A DNA stretch of 64,000 bases from Psettodes erumei. Its lineage: Eukaryota > Chordata > Actinopteri > Pleuronectiformes > Psettodidae. Position 1 is the stretch's first letter. Each line of letters opens with the position of its first letter. The notes beneath the pieces were generated by a model, which was not told where the DNA came from, did no database searches, and saw only the letters and a program-made list of their open reading frames with translations. The position numbers and the translations under genes are program-made. The stretch spans positions 238,501 to 302,500 of the forward strand of contig JAFBJZ010000628.1 in the NCBI GenBank assembly GCA_016785225.1, written 5' to 3'. Below, piece by piece: positions 46,492-57,918 of this stretch.

Positions 46492-46560
46492 GGAATAGAA
46501 TAGAATAGAATAGAATCGAATGCGTTTAATTGTCATTGTACAGTACAATGACATGAGGGT
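46492..46560. repeat. (ATAGA)n plus hairpin, remnant of a dispersed repeat
   Basis: ATAGA pentamers are followed by GTTTAATTGTCATTGTAC and a 9+3+9 perfect hairpin (46532-46552: GTCATTGTA, CAG, TACAATGAC). This ending recurs in fish interspersed repeats as I recall them. Confidence 0.5.
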
Positions 46561-46659
46561 TGCAGCTCTAATGTTAGCATAGCACAAAGTGCAGGTTAGT
46601 TAGTTTTTGTTTTTGCAGCAGCAGCAGATCCGAGGTCAGCCACAAGTACGTGGTGCTAA

Positions 46660-46680
46660 GCAGACACACACACACACACG

Positions 46681-46713
<33 letters not shown>

Positions 46714-46733
46714 GCACGTATACACACACACAC
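46660..46733. repeat. (CA)n microsatellite with interruptions
   Basis: CA repeats with GCACATATA and GTATA interruptions. Confidence 0.93.
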
Positions 46734-46739
46734 CTCCTC

Positions 46740-46901
46740 CTCCACAAACGAGGCAGACCGGGAGATGGCGACTTATCGACCACGAGTTTTACTCAGTTCA
46801 AACGAGCCTCGCAGCTTCTCCTCGAGTCCCCCGCGTTGTCGAGTCGCCGGTCACACGCCAGCTCAAGGACGGCGGGAGCAAAAACATTCGGGGGAGATGA
46901 T

Positions 46902-46932
<31 letters not shown>

Positions 46933-47067
46933 CATTAGCCGTTGTTGTATATTTGCCTTTCGCATGTGTGTGTTCAGTGTGTGTGCAAGGTAAACGTGTT
47001 AATGCGTGTAATGTGTGAAAGTATGTTACTGTGAGCGGAGGCTCTATAGAGTTGGATTGCAAGTGCA

Positions 47068-47115
<48 letters not shown>

Positions 47116-47950
47116 TGTGTGCGTCTGAGTGCTTGCGTGTGCGTGAGACAGACCATGGCCTGGGGTCATATCTGCGTCAGGCGGCTGCTCGAGCTCAGTG
47201 CCGGAGCATGATCCCCTACGCCTTTAATTAGACACATTAACATACACACACACAGTACACACTGATAGGAACACACACACACACACACACACTTCTTCAC
47301 TCTCTCTCTCTCTCTGCCTCCCACAATAGGCCTGTTGCATGACCCGAGGCTATGCCGACCACACCACATTAAAACCTGGACTAATCAACCTCATACTCTC
47401 ATGGACACTTACACACACACACACACACACACGCACAAAAGCCCACCCGCATGCAACTTAAACTCACACACACACACACACACACTCAGACGCATTCGCA
47501 GCTTGTTAACTCTCCTAACAGAACGTGAGTGGCGACGGTAGCCGTCGGATTGGACGCGGCGAGCAGCGAATTAAAAAGCGGAAGACGAGCGGATAAACAA
47601 AACGGGGCCCGCCTTGTTTTCGGGGGAATTACGGGAGGACGCGGGCGAGATTCGATACGTCCCCTTAAGCTTTTTAACTGTACAGTTGTCAAGAAATTTA
47701 AAAAAAAAAAAAAAAAAAAATCAATGCTCCCGCCTGTGGTCAAATTGAACCAATCACCCACTGAGTAAATGTATAATCATGGCGGTCGAGGCGAAGCGGG
47801 ACGGCGGCGGCGTCGCCGCGCGCCGGGGGGAGGCGTGGCGCTCTGAGTCGTGTAGATTAAAGAATTAAGAGACGACAAAGCGCCCCCTCCGGGTAACAGA
47901 GAGGGAACCCGCTACTCACTGTTCCTCTGACGGGACGAGCCTGAAGGCAA
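46740..47950. other. Intergenic: TG/CA tracts and unique sequence
   Basis: TG tracts (46903-46932, 47070-47117), CA tracts (47271-47292, 47409-47432, 47465-47486) and an A run (47700-47720). The block 47160-47240 contains TACGCCTTTAATTAGACAC, possibly regulatory. No exon is recognised. Confidence 0.5.
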
Positions 47951-47952
47951 AC

Positions 47953-48000
47953 GAACCAGGAAGTGGTCGAACCAGGAAGTGGCCGAACCAGGAAGTCGGC
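47953..48000. promoter_or_regulatory. Triplicated 16-mer carrying ETS-type sites
   Basis: GAACCAGGAAGTGGTC (47953), GAACCAGGAAGTGGCC (47969) and GAACCAGGAAGTCGGC (47985) are three direct copies of a 16-base unit. Each contains AACCAGGAAGT, an ETS (ELF/EHF-type) binding consensus. Confidence 0.55.
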
Positions 48001-48095
48001 CATTCCTCGCTGCAAGATGCGGAGACGGAAGTTCGGGGTTTATCCGCCAAAACCGTTTTTATTCCCGTCAGGGTCTTGAGGGGTGTACGTCGATT

Positions 48096-48125
48096 GGGGG
48101 GTGGGGGGGGGGGGGTGGGGGGGAG
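48096..48125 (+). other. G-run tract
   Basis: Runs of 6 to 12 G separated by single T or A, capable of forming a G-quadruplex. Confidence 0.7.
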
Positions 48126-48271
48126 GTTTACAGTCAAATCATCAGATCAATACTTTTGATCGGCGAGGGCTGGCGATGCCGTGACATTCCCTCGCGCCCT
48201 CGTCGACGAACGACCAGACGATCGGTGACCGAAGAGTTTCCTCGCTTGAAATCAGCAGGCTGTCACCCACC

Positions 48272-48282
48272 CACACACACAC

Positions 48283-48339
<57 letters not shown>
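48272..48339. repeat. (CA)n microsatellite
   Basis: CA tract with a CCCT interruption. Confidence 0.96.
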
Positions 48340-48340
<1 letters not shown>

Positions 48341-48481
48341 AAACGGCGAGCCGCTGCAGGTGCGGACGTAGCCGTAGCCTCGGGGTGCGTAGCCAGGGAT
48401 CCTTGAGGCTGCCACGAGGAAGCATTGTGAGTAATAGAGGCGTGCGCCGGCCACTAACCCGCAGCTAAATATGCTGCCGGC

Positions 48482-48518
<37 letters not shown>

Positions 48519-48554
48519 TACCGAGTGAACGTCTTTGATCCACAAACACACAGA

Positions 48555-48645
48555 CACGCACACGGGCGCCTGATAAATCTGCATATTGATAAAACAATTA
48601 AACCATATTGCGGCGGATTCTACATTCGCATAAATATGAGCACAC
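48555..48645. promoter_or_regulatory. Candidate conserved non-coding element
   Basis: Unique AT-rich block between CA tracts: CCTGATAAATCTGCATATTG, ATAAAACAATTAAACC and TTCGCATAAATATGAGC. Dense homeodomain, POU and SOX-like cores. Confidence 0.4.
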
Positions 48646-48854
48646 GCGTGCACACAGACACACACACACACACACACACACACACGCCACTGCCACATAT
48701 CAACTTTGTAAACGTTTGTGCAGCTCGTCCAGATTCAGACGCACAACTGAGCATGACTTTAAAACAAAAAAACAAAAAAAACTGTTGTGAAGTATTTTAC
48801 TTCTTGTCACTTTTGGATGAAGTTGTACACCGAGTAAGCGCACACTGCGCGCGC

Positions 48855-48920
48855 ACACACACACACACCCACAGTCAGACCCACACACACTCACACACAC
48901 ACACACACACACACACACGC
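48855..48920. repeat. (CA)n microsatellite with interruptions
   Basis: CA repeats interrupted by CCCACAGTCAGACC and CT. Shorter CA tracts lie at 48483-48516 and 48655-48685. Confidence 0.95.
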
Positions 48921-48999
48921 GCACTGTTTTTGATGGAGCGGCAGGCGATGGGACATGAAGGCTGCAGAGAGCTCGACGGTTCACGCTCCGAGCACCTCT

Positions 49000-49070
49000 C
49001 ACCTGGAAAACTAATGATTATTGACTTCCCTCCAGCGAACATTGGGGACGTTCGCCTCAGGCCCTTGACC
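49000..49070. promoter_or_regulatory. Candidate regulatory island
   Basis: Unique block with AAACTAATGATTATTGAC and CAGCGAACATTGGGG, just before a C-rich run (49069-49128). Confidence 0.3.
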
Positions 49071-49199
49071 CCCCCCCCGCCACGCTCACTCCCCCCCCCT
49101 CCCACCCCCCCCCACCCCCACCCCCCCATTAACACGCACAGAAGTACAGTTGACACCAGACACATGCAGCCTCAGAGGCAGAAGGCGTCGGCCATTTAG

Positions 49200-49365
49200 C
49201 TTCGTTCTGAGGGGAAACCACGCACACACTCGTTTAACGTTGAAAGACGGGGGTTAGCGAGGGGGGGCGGGGGGGTCAAAGATGAGGTGGAGGAGAGGTT
49301 TGGTGAGTGGAGGAGGGGTTGGGGGGGTGGGGGTGTTGTCTACCTTTTTTTTTTTTTTTTTTAAC

Positions 49366-49366
<1 letters not shown>
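49200..49366. other. G-rich intergenic sequence
   Basis: G runs at 49261-49275 and 49320-49336 and a T run at 49346-49361; no gene. Confidence 0.6.

Positions 49367-49367
<1 letters not shown>

Positions 49368-49399
<32 letters not shown>
49368..49399. repeat. (CAG)n trinucleotide repeat
   Basis: About ten CAG units preceded by a T run. It is not within a recognised exon, so it is not annotated as polyglutamine coding. Confidence 0.95.
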
Positions 49400-49400
<1 letters not shown>

Positions 49401-49619
49401 TGCCTGGGGGGCTTCAGCCCTGCCACTCCCCGCCAGAGGAGAGAGGCTGTCACTGCGCATCTGTGTCACCCTGTGTGTGTGCGCGTGTGTGTGTGTGTTT
49501 ATGTGAGCGTGCGTGTCGGCGTCGCACACGCGTGTGTTTCAGTGCTTTTTCCTGTGTGTGTTTGTGTGTGTGTCACTCCTGCTCTGTGTCAGCTGCTTAA
49601 AGCTGCCAGGCCACATCGT

Positions 49620-49729
<110 letters not shown>

Positions 49730-49739
49730 CTGATTGGCC

Positions 49740-50504
49740 AGTCTGCTGGCGTCGGCGCGGTCGCTGCGTTTCCCGCGCCGTGAGGCAGGGGAGGGCCGTC
49801 GTGTCGCGGTCGAAGAAGTTCTCGCAACTTTCAGTCAGCGAGTTTTGATTTGATGATGTCGTCATCGGTTTCTGACGGACCAATCGAAAGCGGCGGCCGG
49901 TCATGTCGTCTGATGACCTCACGCGACCCCCCGCCCCCCAGCGCGCGCTCTTGAACCTGAAGCTACAAGCAGGTGCAACACCTGTGTGTGTGTCTGCAGT
50001 TAGAGTTGTGTTAATCTTTTGCGTCACCAGCGTCTCTCTGCAGTTGGTTCACGAGCTAACGTTAGCCACCGAGCTAACCCCATGTTGCCCCATGTTGCTC
50101 AGCGATCGACAAACTGCGCACAAACGTGAATTAAAAATATCACCAGACAATTTTTTTTGTTATTGTCGGCATCAGGTTTGACTGATGTGAGGTTGCGGTT
50201 GTGTGTCTGCCGCCGTCTGTCTGGCACGTCTGGCTGGATTCGCGCAGTGAACCCGCCGCGTCACCTCCGACACGCCGCTGTCAGCTTCCCCCTGACGAGT
50301 GTCGCTCTGTCGTGTTGGGTTTTTTTTGTTGTTGTTGTTTGTCGTCGTCGTTGTTGTTCAGAGTAATTAAGAAAATTTTGACTGAAGTTTCAAGAACTCT
50401 TCTTCTTCTTCTGTTGTTTTCCAGCTTCAACTTCGCTTCGGCGATGAAAGCGGCGAGATTGTCAGCGAGCCGCGGTCTGGTGTGGTTCAGGTCTGCGGAG
50501 GGAA

Positions 50505-50540
<36 letters not shown>

Positions 50541-50868
50541 GCCACAATCCTCCTCTCACCTGAACCAACATCCTGCACTTTACCCGCGGTTTCGTAGTTT
50601 TGCCGCTGATGCGTAGATTAACGGTGGAGCCGCCGGCGCAGCGTTGTCGTCATCGCTGATTTTTTCGATGTGGGGGGGTTGTGTGTGTGTGTGAGTGTGT
50701 GTGGGGGGTGTCGAGTTGAAGGGAAGGCGTGTGGAAAGAAAGACGGGGCAGACTTTTAACTCTTTTAATTCTGCTGGAGGAAGCTGGTTAACCCTTAAGT
50801 GTTTTGCCCCGAGGACACGAATGAAAACTTAATCAGCCCCACCTGGGACGGCCATCTCCATAACAATG

Positions 50869-50902
<34 letters not shown>

Positions 50903-51149
50903 AAATGTGCGTGCGTGGCGAGCCGTGGTCAGCGGGTCTATTTCTTATTGATGAGCGGCTGACAGATGGGCGGAGTCGGCGGCGGCGGCACCACAGAAGA
51001 AGAGGGGAGCGAGGCGGGAGATGAAGGCATCCCGAGGACCATATGCACCCGTTCAGATCGGTTAGCATGCCCGACGGCAGGAGGGCTTTCATCTGAATAC
51101 GCCGGCTTTGTGCTGCATGCAAAACCGCCACGGTAGCTGCAGGTCAGCG

Positions 51150-51150
<1 letters not shown>
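49740..51150. other. Intergenic: unique sequence with TG tracts
   Basis: No exon recognised. GTTAGC-type fragments lie at 50055-50085, TTG/GTC runs at 50322-50360, and TG tracts at 50508-50538 and 50871-50900. The block 50750-50870 contains CTTTTAATTCTGCTGG and GAAAACTTAATCAGCC and may be regulatory. Confidence 0.5.
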
Positions 51151-51189
<39 letters not shown>

Positions 51190-51194
<5 letters not shown>

Positions 51195-51322
51195 TCCTCA
51201 CAACAACGCACACACGCCTGCAGGGATCGATGCGGCCGGTGTCCGACGGTCCGCCGCTCATCAATGGCATTGATCACGTCCCACCTTATGTATTGTGTGT
51301 GGTAATGCATAGAAGCTAATGA

Positions 51323-51363
<41 letters not shown>

Positions 51364-51530
51364 GGTTCATCCCACCTGAGAGGTAATTTTCATTCTCGCG
51401 CTGAGAGGCGCCAGAACAAAACATTCATTTATTATTCAGAAATATATTATTCATCCGTTCAATTAGCCACTGTTCTCCTCAGCCAACCTAAAGAATCAAT
51501 GTGGGCAACAGATATGATATGCACAGTGCG
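51190..51530. promoter_or_regulatory. Candidate conserved non-coding elements flanking a CA tract
   Basis: Two unique blocks on either side of a CA tract (51324-51361). The left carries CATCAATGGCATTGATCACG; the right carries GAGGTAATTTTCATTC, CATTCATTTATTATTCAG and GTTCAATTAGCCACTG. Dense homeodomain-type cores. Confidence 0.4.
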
Positions 51531-51538
51531 TCGCCTGA

Positions 51539-51610
51539 CGCACACACACACACACACACACACACACCGACACATACAGACACACACAGACACACACAGA
51601 CACACACAGA
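51539..51610. repeat. (CA)n / (CAGA)n microsatellite
   Basis: Pure CA repeats grade into CACACAGA units. Confidence 0.96.
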
Positions 51611-51716
51611 GGGAGAGGTCAGATAGATTGTGATCAGAATTTGTAATGGAGTCTCCAACCTAAAAACCACAGAAGAACACCAGCATGAACACACACACAC
51701 ACACACACATGCAGTA

Positions 51717-51747
<31 letters not shown>

Positions 51748-51788
51748 ACTAACAAACACTGACACATCATCAAGGCATGCACAAAGAG

Positions 51789-51801
51789 AGGTCAAAGGTC
51801 A
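51789..51801. promoter_or_regulatory. DR1 nuclear-receptor-type element
   Basis: AGGTCAAAGGTCA: perfect AGGTCA direct repeat with one-base spacer. May instead belong to a dispersed repeat that carries this string. Confidence 0.4.
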
Positions 51802-51859
51802 CACTGTGAAGCTGATACACATCCTGGATTTCAGAAGTCTTCTGCTCGGATTCAGATGA

Positions 51860-52480
51860 GAGAGTGAAAAAAATATATATATATTTTTAAATGCAGTGAT
51901 TATTACAGAACTCAACAAACACGCCACGGGATCAATACGTGATATTGGCTGTTTCGACAGCTCCGAGCAAGACGGAGTTCATCACGGACTCGCCCGCACC
52001 GTGAAGTCTCGAGACGACGAGCTGATTGTTGAGAAAAGATGCAGAGAGAGAGAGAAAAAAAAAACCCTCTTCATTTCTTTAACTGCTACGCTAACTGCTA
52101 CGCTAACGGTAACGCACCTGATTATCCTGTGACTTCCTGTCCGTCATCAATATGTTAACACGACCCATAAGTGATGAGGCTTTCTTCTTCTTCTTCTTCT
52201 GCCTTTTTATAAAGAGGTGGAATATATGACAACAACAACAACAACAACAACACTGCGGCACCTTTTTGTTTTCTGAGGGCGCGGGCTTCAGGTGAGCGCC
52301 GTCACATTCACTTCCTGTGAGCTTCAGCGAGTCGGAACATCCGAACAGGAAGTGGGCCCACGTTTTCTGCGACTGACACAACCGGACCGCACGATGTGGA
52401 CGAGACAGAGCGACAGAGAGTGTGTGTGTTTTCCGATAGAGACATCCGGCCATTTTTTATTTTTTTTTCCCGTCCCTCCT
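51860..52480. other. Intergenic: no gene recognised
   Basis: Unique sequence with a TTC run (52176-52200), an ACA run (52230-52252) and an inverted pair of ETS-type cores (CACTTCCTG at about 52309 and AACAGGAAGTG at about 52344). Confidence 0.5.
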
Positions 52481-52640
52481 CGGCGGGGATAATTATCTTT
52501 TGCATATTCATGTATGCAAACACGACGTGAATAATTTCCCCTCCCTGCCTTCCTCCCGCTCTCTCTCTCCAAAGGTTAGCTCATTAATTGCAGCCCCGCA
52601 ATTAGCAGGAAGTATTTTTTATCATGAATTATTCGGCGCG
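52480..52640. promoter_or_regulatory. Candidate conserved non-coding element
   Basis: AATTATCTTTTGCATATTC, ATGTATGCAAACACG, GCTCATTAATTGCAGCC, CGCAATTAGCAGG and TTATCATGAATTATTC lie within 160 bases. Homeodomain (TAATTG), POU and GATA-type cores are unusually dense. Confidence 0.45.
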
Positions 52641-52699
52641 TCTTTGGCGCCCCGGCGTTTCGTGCGTCGCTCGCGGGCGCCGGGGTCAGAGCGCGGGAC

Positions 52700-54030
52700 A
52701 GATGTTGAGGGCCGTCTGGCTTCGGCGAGCGGAGGGCTGGCGTTTTCAAAATAAAAGCGCGTCGGGTCGAGGCGGGAAAAAAAAAATAAAAAAAAAAAAA
52801 ACCCACACGCGCTCACACAAATACAAGCAAATCAACGCACATGTCAAGACAAAAACATGCGCACGCCAAGCAAACGCTCCCTCTCCCTCACACACACACA
52901 CACACACACAGTGTTGCTTGTTGCCTGTGGGCCTGTGGTCTTTGAACTGCCTCTCACACTCCAGTCTGTCCAAATTCACTATGAGGGATCCAGCGCGCTG
53001 CCTGCCTAAACTACTGCAACTCAAACACAAAGAGAGAAAACACACACACACACACACACACCTGCACCTGAGCGTCTGCCCGCAGAAGTTCTTGGAAAGT
53101 CGTTTTCGGTTTCTACCTGGAGTCAAACATCCGACGCGCTCGCCTCGGACTCCGGAGTGGCAAATTATTCAGGAGATCCGTTAGCAGCCCGGTATTCACC
53201 CGTGGGTGTTCGCGGCGCCGCGGAGGATCCCGCCATGTTTTTTGCGTCTGAAAGCCGCGATCCGCAGAAGTAGATCAGAGTCGGTATGACAGCAGACCGT
53301 TGTGCGTCTGCCACAGTGTGTGTGTTTTTTTTCTTTTCATCCAGCACAGCGGGGTTGTGTTAAATTGGACGGCGCGACACGATTAACGTGACCGTCTCGT
53401 CCAAACTTTTTTGGACCCTCTGGGTCTCTGTAGGGTCAACGCGCTTATTTTGCGATCGCCGGATTGTCGACGCGACACCGTCCAGACTTTGTGTTGACTT
53501 TTTTCACCGCTGCACCTCCATCCAAACGCTCCGAACGTGTCACGCACAACCTCATCGCCGGCTTTGTGCGTCTCTTTTCAGCGTGCAAACGCGCGATCAC
53601 CTCCACAGGTGGCGTTCGTATTTTCCCGCCGTTGTTTTCCCTGGCTGCCGCCGCCGTCGCGCTGGCTGTCGTCTTTCGAGCCGACAGGTGTTTCAGGTGA
53701 TGAAAGCCGCACGTGCGCTCGGCGCACTTAACGTAAAAAGCGAACGACGCGACGCTCGTTTGGTCAACATACCGAAAGGCTGTCGGCGGATAATTTTTCC
53801 TCCCGCGAGCGCGAAGGCCCCGGCGTCGTCTGGCTTTGATCCACGCTCTCTCCTCGCGCTGCGAAATGAGAGCTGATGTGACTGCGCCGCCGCCGCCGCC
53901 GCGCACGCAGCCCGTCTCTCGCCTTTAAAGAGGCGTCAAGCCGCCTGTCCTGTTCGCTTTCTCCTGAAGACTAATTTACCGGCGCTGCCTCACATGTCGG
54001 CGCCGCGGCAAAGGAGCTCCTGACTTCCGC
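52700..54030. other. Intergenic: CpG-rich unique sequence
   Basis: CA tracts at 52890-52910 and 53039-53062. From 53340 to 53960 the sequence is CpG-dense and open in both strands (162 and 153 codons) without a recognised domain. It may be a CpG island. Confidence 0.45.
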
Positions 54031-54041
54031 AGGGGCAGGGA

Positions 54042-54043
<2 letters not shown>

Positions 54044-54107
<64 letters not shown>

Positions 54108-54110
54108 GCG
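54044..54110. repeat. (TG)n microsatellite
   Basis: About 31 TG units, ending GCGTGTGCG. Confidence 0.97.
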
Positions 54111-54129
54111 TTTGAAGAGTGAAAGGAAA

Positions 54130-54260
54130 CATTCTCCCGCTCTCGCCTCCCATTAAACATATTTGTACATTTCATCGGCAATAAAAACAGCAAATCAATC
54201 TCATCCAGCGCTCTTCACGGGGCCCTTTGAAGTCTTCTTAGAAAATGACCTCCCACTCCC
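54130..54260. promoter_or_regulatory. Candidate conserved non-coding element
   Basis: Unique block with CCCATTAAACATATTTGTAC, CGGCAATAAAAACAGC and AAATCAATCTCATCC. Composition as in other candidate enhancers here. Confidence 0.35.
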
Positions 54261-54349
54261 CCCATCATCCGCCAACCCCACCCCCCCCCAACTCGAAAAA
54301 AAAAAAAAAGACGAGTGCAATATTTATCCCACTTCACAAAATTTTTAAG

Positions 54350-55135
54350 TTTTTTTTCTTTTCTCTCTCTCTTTTTTTTTTTTTAAAGGAAAATCCTTGA
54401 AATTTTCATCAAAAGCATTCTAATCAGGCGCTCCTCAGGTCAGCTAATGAGTTGGCAGGAGTGGGGCCCTCGCCGGGCGGTTCTCTTCAAAGGGCTAGCT
54501 CATTAGCGTTAGCGGCTCTGATTATGATAGTCTCACATGCTCCCCTCACACACACACACACACACACACTGACGCCGTCTCCCTCGCTTACACACACACA
54601 CACACACACACAGAGCTGTCATTAGCCCAGTTAGCATGATTAGCATCATTAGCAGCCAAGGTCAGCGTTTGAAGCCAGAGACAGACGAGCGACCTCCATC
54701 TTCCTTCAACCGGCTGCCTTTTTTTTTCTTTTTTTTTCATTTTTATTATTTTATTTTTTTTTAATTTAATGTCTCCTGGCTACTTCAACAGCTCCAAAGT
54801 TCCATCGCCACAATTAGGCCAGAGGAAGAGGAGAGGAGGAAGAAAGAGAAAGGAGAAATTTACGCTTCGCCCTTTCTGCCCTTTAGCTTTCGAGGTTTTT
54901 TTTTTTTTTTTTGAAGCCGACGTTTCCCACCATCTTTCTTTTTTTTTTTTTTTTTTTTTTGCGGCAAAGAGAGCAAAGAGTTCACTTTGCGATTTGCCGC
55001 GACTCCGCTGAGAATTAATTAAAAAAGATGAAAAAAGAAAAAAAAAGATGTCACCCCATCGCGGGTTATTCAGGCTGGAGCACGTCGGGGCTCAGGCTGT
55101 GACTCTTCTGGGGAGCTTTTCTCTGTTTCTGCTGG
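54350..55135. other. Intergenic: T runs, CA tracts, GTTAGC-type fragments
   Basis: T runs near 54370, 54720-54770, 54897-54912 and 54938-54960. CA tracts at 54549-54570 and 54592-54611. ATTAGC/GTTAGC fragments at 54490-54520 and 54620-54655. No exon is seen. Confidence 0.55.
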
Positions 55136-55139
55136 AGTC

Positions 55140-55146
55140 AGTGATG

Positions 55147-55178
<32 letters not shown>

Positions 55179-55201
55179 GATGAGGAGGAGGAGGAGGAGG
55201 A
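55140..55201. repeat. Composite (GAT)n(GGA)n trinucleotide repeat
   Basis: About 13 GAT/GGT units followed by seven GGA units. Confidence 0.95.
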
Positions 55202-55719
55202 ATTATTGAATAATGTAAAAAAAAAAAAAAAAAAAGATCCAGGTCATTTCTGATCCACTCGTGACTTTTTTTCACCGCCACGTGTTCGCAGATGTAAACC
55301 GACCTTGGCGGCCATCGCCTCTGCGATCCTTCGCCACGTGACCGTGTGGCGCCTCCCGTCCGTCGCCGCCGTTTGACGCCAGTCTCGCGTCGACGGCGCC
55401 GTCGGGAGAACAAGCGGGCCGGAGATGTTTGGCAGGAGCTCCGGCTCTCACCCGCTACGTGTATGTCGGCGCGAGGAGGCGGCGTTTGCGTCAAGAACCG
55501 CAGCGGCCTCCCCCTCGTTAGCCCCCCAGCCCCCGACCCCCCGACCCCCCCGACCCCTCGGCCCCCCCTCGCTCGGCCTCTGTGGTCAGTGTGTGACAGA
55601 GGCCCCCGGCTGACTAATGGCTGTGGGCGAGATGTCTGGGAGCCGGATCTGCTCCTCTAATTCACTGGTGGTGGACACACTGGATTTAACCCAGACCGAC
55701 TGCGAGCGTGTGTTTGAGA

Positions 55720-55722
<3 letters not shown>

Positions 55723-55759
<37 letters not shown>
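55723..55759. repeat. (TG)n microsatellite
   Basis: About 18 TG units. Confidence 0.96.
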
Positions 55760-55762
<3 letters not shown>

Positions 55763-55879
55763 AAAGACAGAGGAGGAGAGAATCAGTGCCGCTGCTGTGT
55801 GCACGCATGCGTGTGTGTGTGTGTGTCCCAGAGAGAAAGCCCGTTGGAAAGCTTCTCTCTCTCTCTCTCTCCACTCCAT

Positions 55880-56000
55880 CAGATTAGCTCCATTAGTGGA
55901 TTAGCGGATTAGCCGGATTAGCGGGTTAATTGCAGTCTGCTGCCGCGTTGGTGCGCGGAGGCTAATGACGGCTAACGCCGGTTAATCGCACAGCACAGCC
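55880..56000. repeat. (GGATTAGC)n-like short tandem repeats
   Basis: GGATTAGC recurs three to four times (about 55897-55925), followed by GGCTAATGACGGCTAACG. Confidence 0.7.
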
Positions 56001-56009
56001 GCGTTAGCC

Positions 56010-57590
56010 GGCGACCGCCACGTCTGGCAACATGGCACACACATCAGGGAAGCCAGCGTGCACCGGCTTCCCATGAGGATTAGGGAGCCGGAGCGCACAA
56101 CTGTGTTGTGTTATTAACGAACAGCATGCCCTGCTCCTTGGCGAGGTTGTCGTGTTTTAAACAACTGCTGCTGCGTGCGTGTTTGTCTTTTCTCTTAATT
56201 AGAAACATTCAGGACGTTGTTGGTGTCAGGCTTTTTGTCTTTGCCATGTTTGGGTGGGGCGGGGGGGGGGGGGGGCGCAAAAATCATCGCACAACTGTTG
56301 TGTATCTTCCTGCAAGTAGATCCCCGTTGAACACATCCACTGGCCCGCAAGGAAAACTTATCAGAGCACCTGCAGTCTGTTGTCGTTGTGCGTCCGCGCT
56401 GTGAGAACCGAGTAATCAAATCAGCGAGGGGCAGAAATGAATACACAATGTGTGCGTTTCCAGGAGGCGCCGTTATAAAAAAACCAGCACAGTGTGTGGT
56501 GACCTCCGCCCTGCCTCAGACGACCCCCCGCTTGTTGTGTGTGTGTGTGTGTGTGTGTTTTTTATTACGGACGACAAACACCAACGTACGCGCACACGAG
56601 AAAAAAAACAAGGTGGAAACAAATACACAATAAATATTAATAACGTCATTTTCACTTGCAGACAGTTTTTATTACTGCTGGTAACTGCAGTACTCTGAGT
56701 AACTACGCAGTACCGCTTTAGTGTCTAACTGCAGTTTATTGTTGTCGTTATTGTTTTCGGACCGGTACCACGTCCTGCAGCCCTTTGCGGGTCTCAGCTT
56801 GTTTGTCTGATGGACTTTGATACAAACGCACAAGAAAAAAATCAGCGCACAAAACACGCGGGGACGCATAAATTTTTACGATAAAGCTCGGTGACAGGCA
56901 GCAGATCGCGGCCATTGATCATTTTTAATTTGTTTTGTTTCCTGAGCGGCTGATCGACGGGGTCTCGACCGCGGACGGTCGTCTGTCGGAGCGCATTAAA
57001 AAGAAGAAGAAGAAGAAGAAGAAGAGGAGGAAGTGTCGCGCACAAATCCAAACACACGCCTGCGCGCGATATCGGGCGAAGCCGCAGCTCTCGGCGACGG
57101 CGTAATTCGTAGTGAAATCCCGGCGCAGGGCGGTCTCGCCCCCGAGGCCCCCGGATCAACGCCGTGTAAACAAAACCCAAAATCGACCTCAGCCGCCGCC
57201 GCCGAAAAAACGGAAAAGGCAGAGAGGGCCGGTCAAAGCGGCGGCGGGCGAGCGCGGCGTCTTTATTGACGCGGCTGCCGATGAGGTCTGACACATGGCT
57301 TCAGGACAGGAAACGCCAGGGGTTATGGGTAAAAAAAAAAAAAAAAAAAAGAAGGACGTCGGCGAAGCGCGCCCGCACCTGCGCGCTCGCCGCCGCGGTT
57401 TTCCATACAGTCCGCGGGCACGTGGTCGGCCTCATTAAGGGCGAGCGCGGCGCTCCCCGCTCATCTTTTAAAGATAAAACAAAGTGCTGTGATGTCATCC
57501 CTCATCAGCCCTCGCCACGGAGACGAGGAGCACTTTAGCAGAGAGAGCCGAGTGCGTGCGATCGCCCGAACGCACAGACCTCCCTCTGAC
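56010..57590. other. Intergenic: no recognised gene
   Basis: A G run near 56262, a TG tract (56537-56558), a GTAC-rich fragment (56680-56720), an AAG run (57001-57024) and a CpG-dense block (57030-57290) that could be a CpG island. Frames there are unrecognised. Confidence 0.5.
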
Positions 57591-57594
57591 ACAC

Positions 57595-57612
57595 TCTCTC
57601 TCTCTCTCTCCT

Positions 57613-57647
<35 letters not shown>

Positions 57648-57650
57648 CGC
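57595..57650. repeat. (CT)n and (CA)n tracts
   Basis: Short CT tract followed by CTCCTC and a CA tract. Confidence 0.93.
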
Positions 57651-57918
57651 AGTCGGCGGCGGGCGGCGGATGGTGGATGAGGGATGCATGTTGGTTTGGG
57701 GCTAAACATGATATCTCCCATCCCCAGGGCCGGCCAATCAGAACAGCCTGCCAGGGAAAAACAGCAAAAGCACTCAAGACCGAGCCAGAGGAAAACACAC
57801 AAACACACACACACACACACGCACGCACAAACACAGACGCACACTCCTGTTTTCCTGCATGCACCAGAAACTCCCTCCCAAGTCGCCGCCCGTCCAGACA
57901 AAGAGATGGTCCAGTGTT

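Noticed and set aside
49368..49399. CAG repeat as a polyglutamine exon
   Set aside because: No exon or splice sites around it; a T run sits directly upstream.
53388..53906. Overlapping 162- and 153-codon frames on opposite strands
   Set aside because: Stop codons are scarce because the DNA is CpG-rich; neither product is recognisable.
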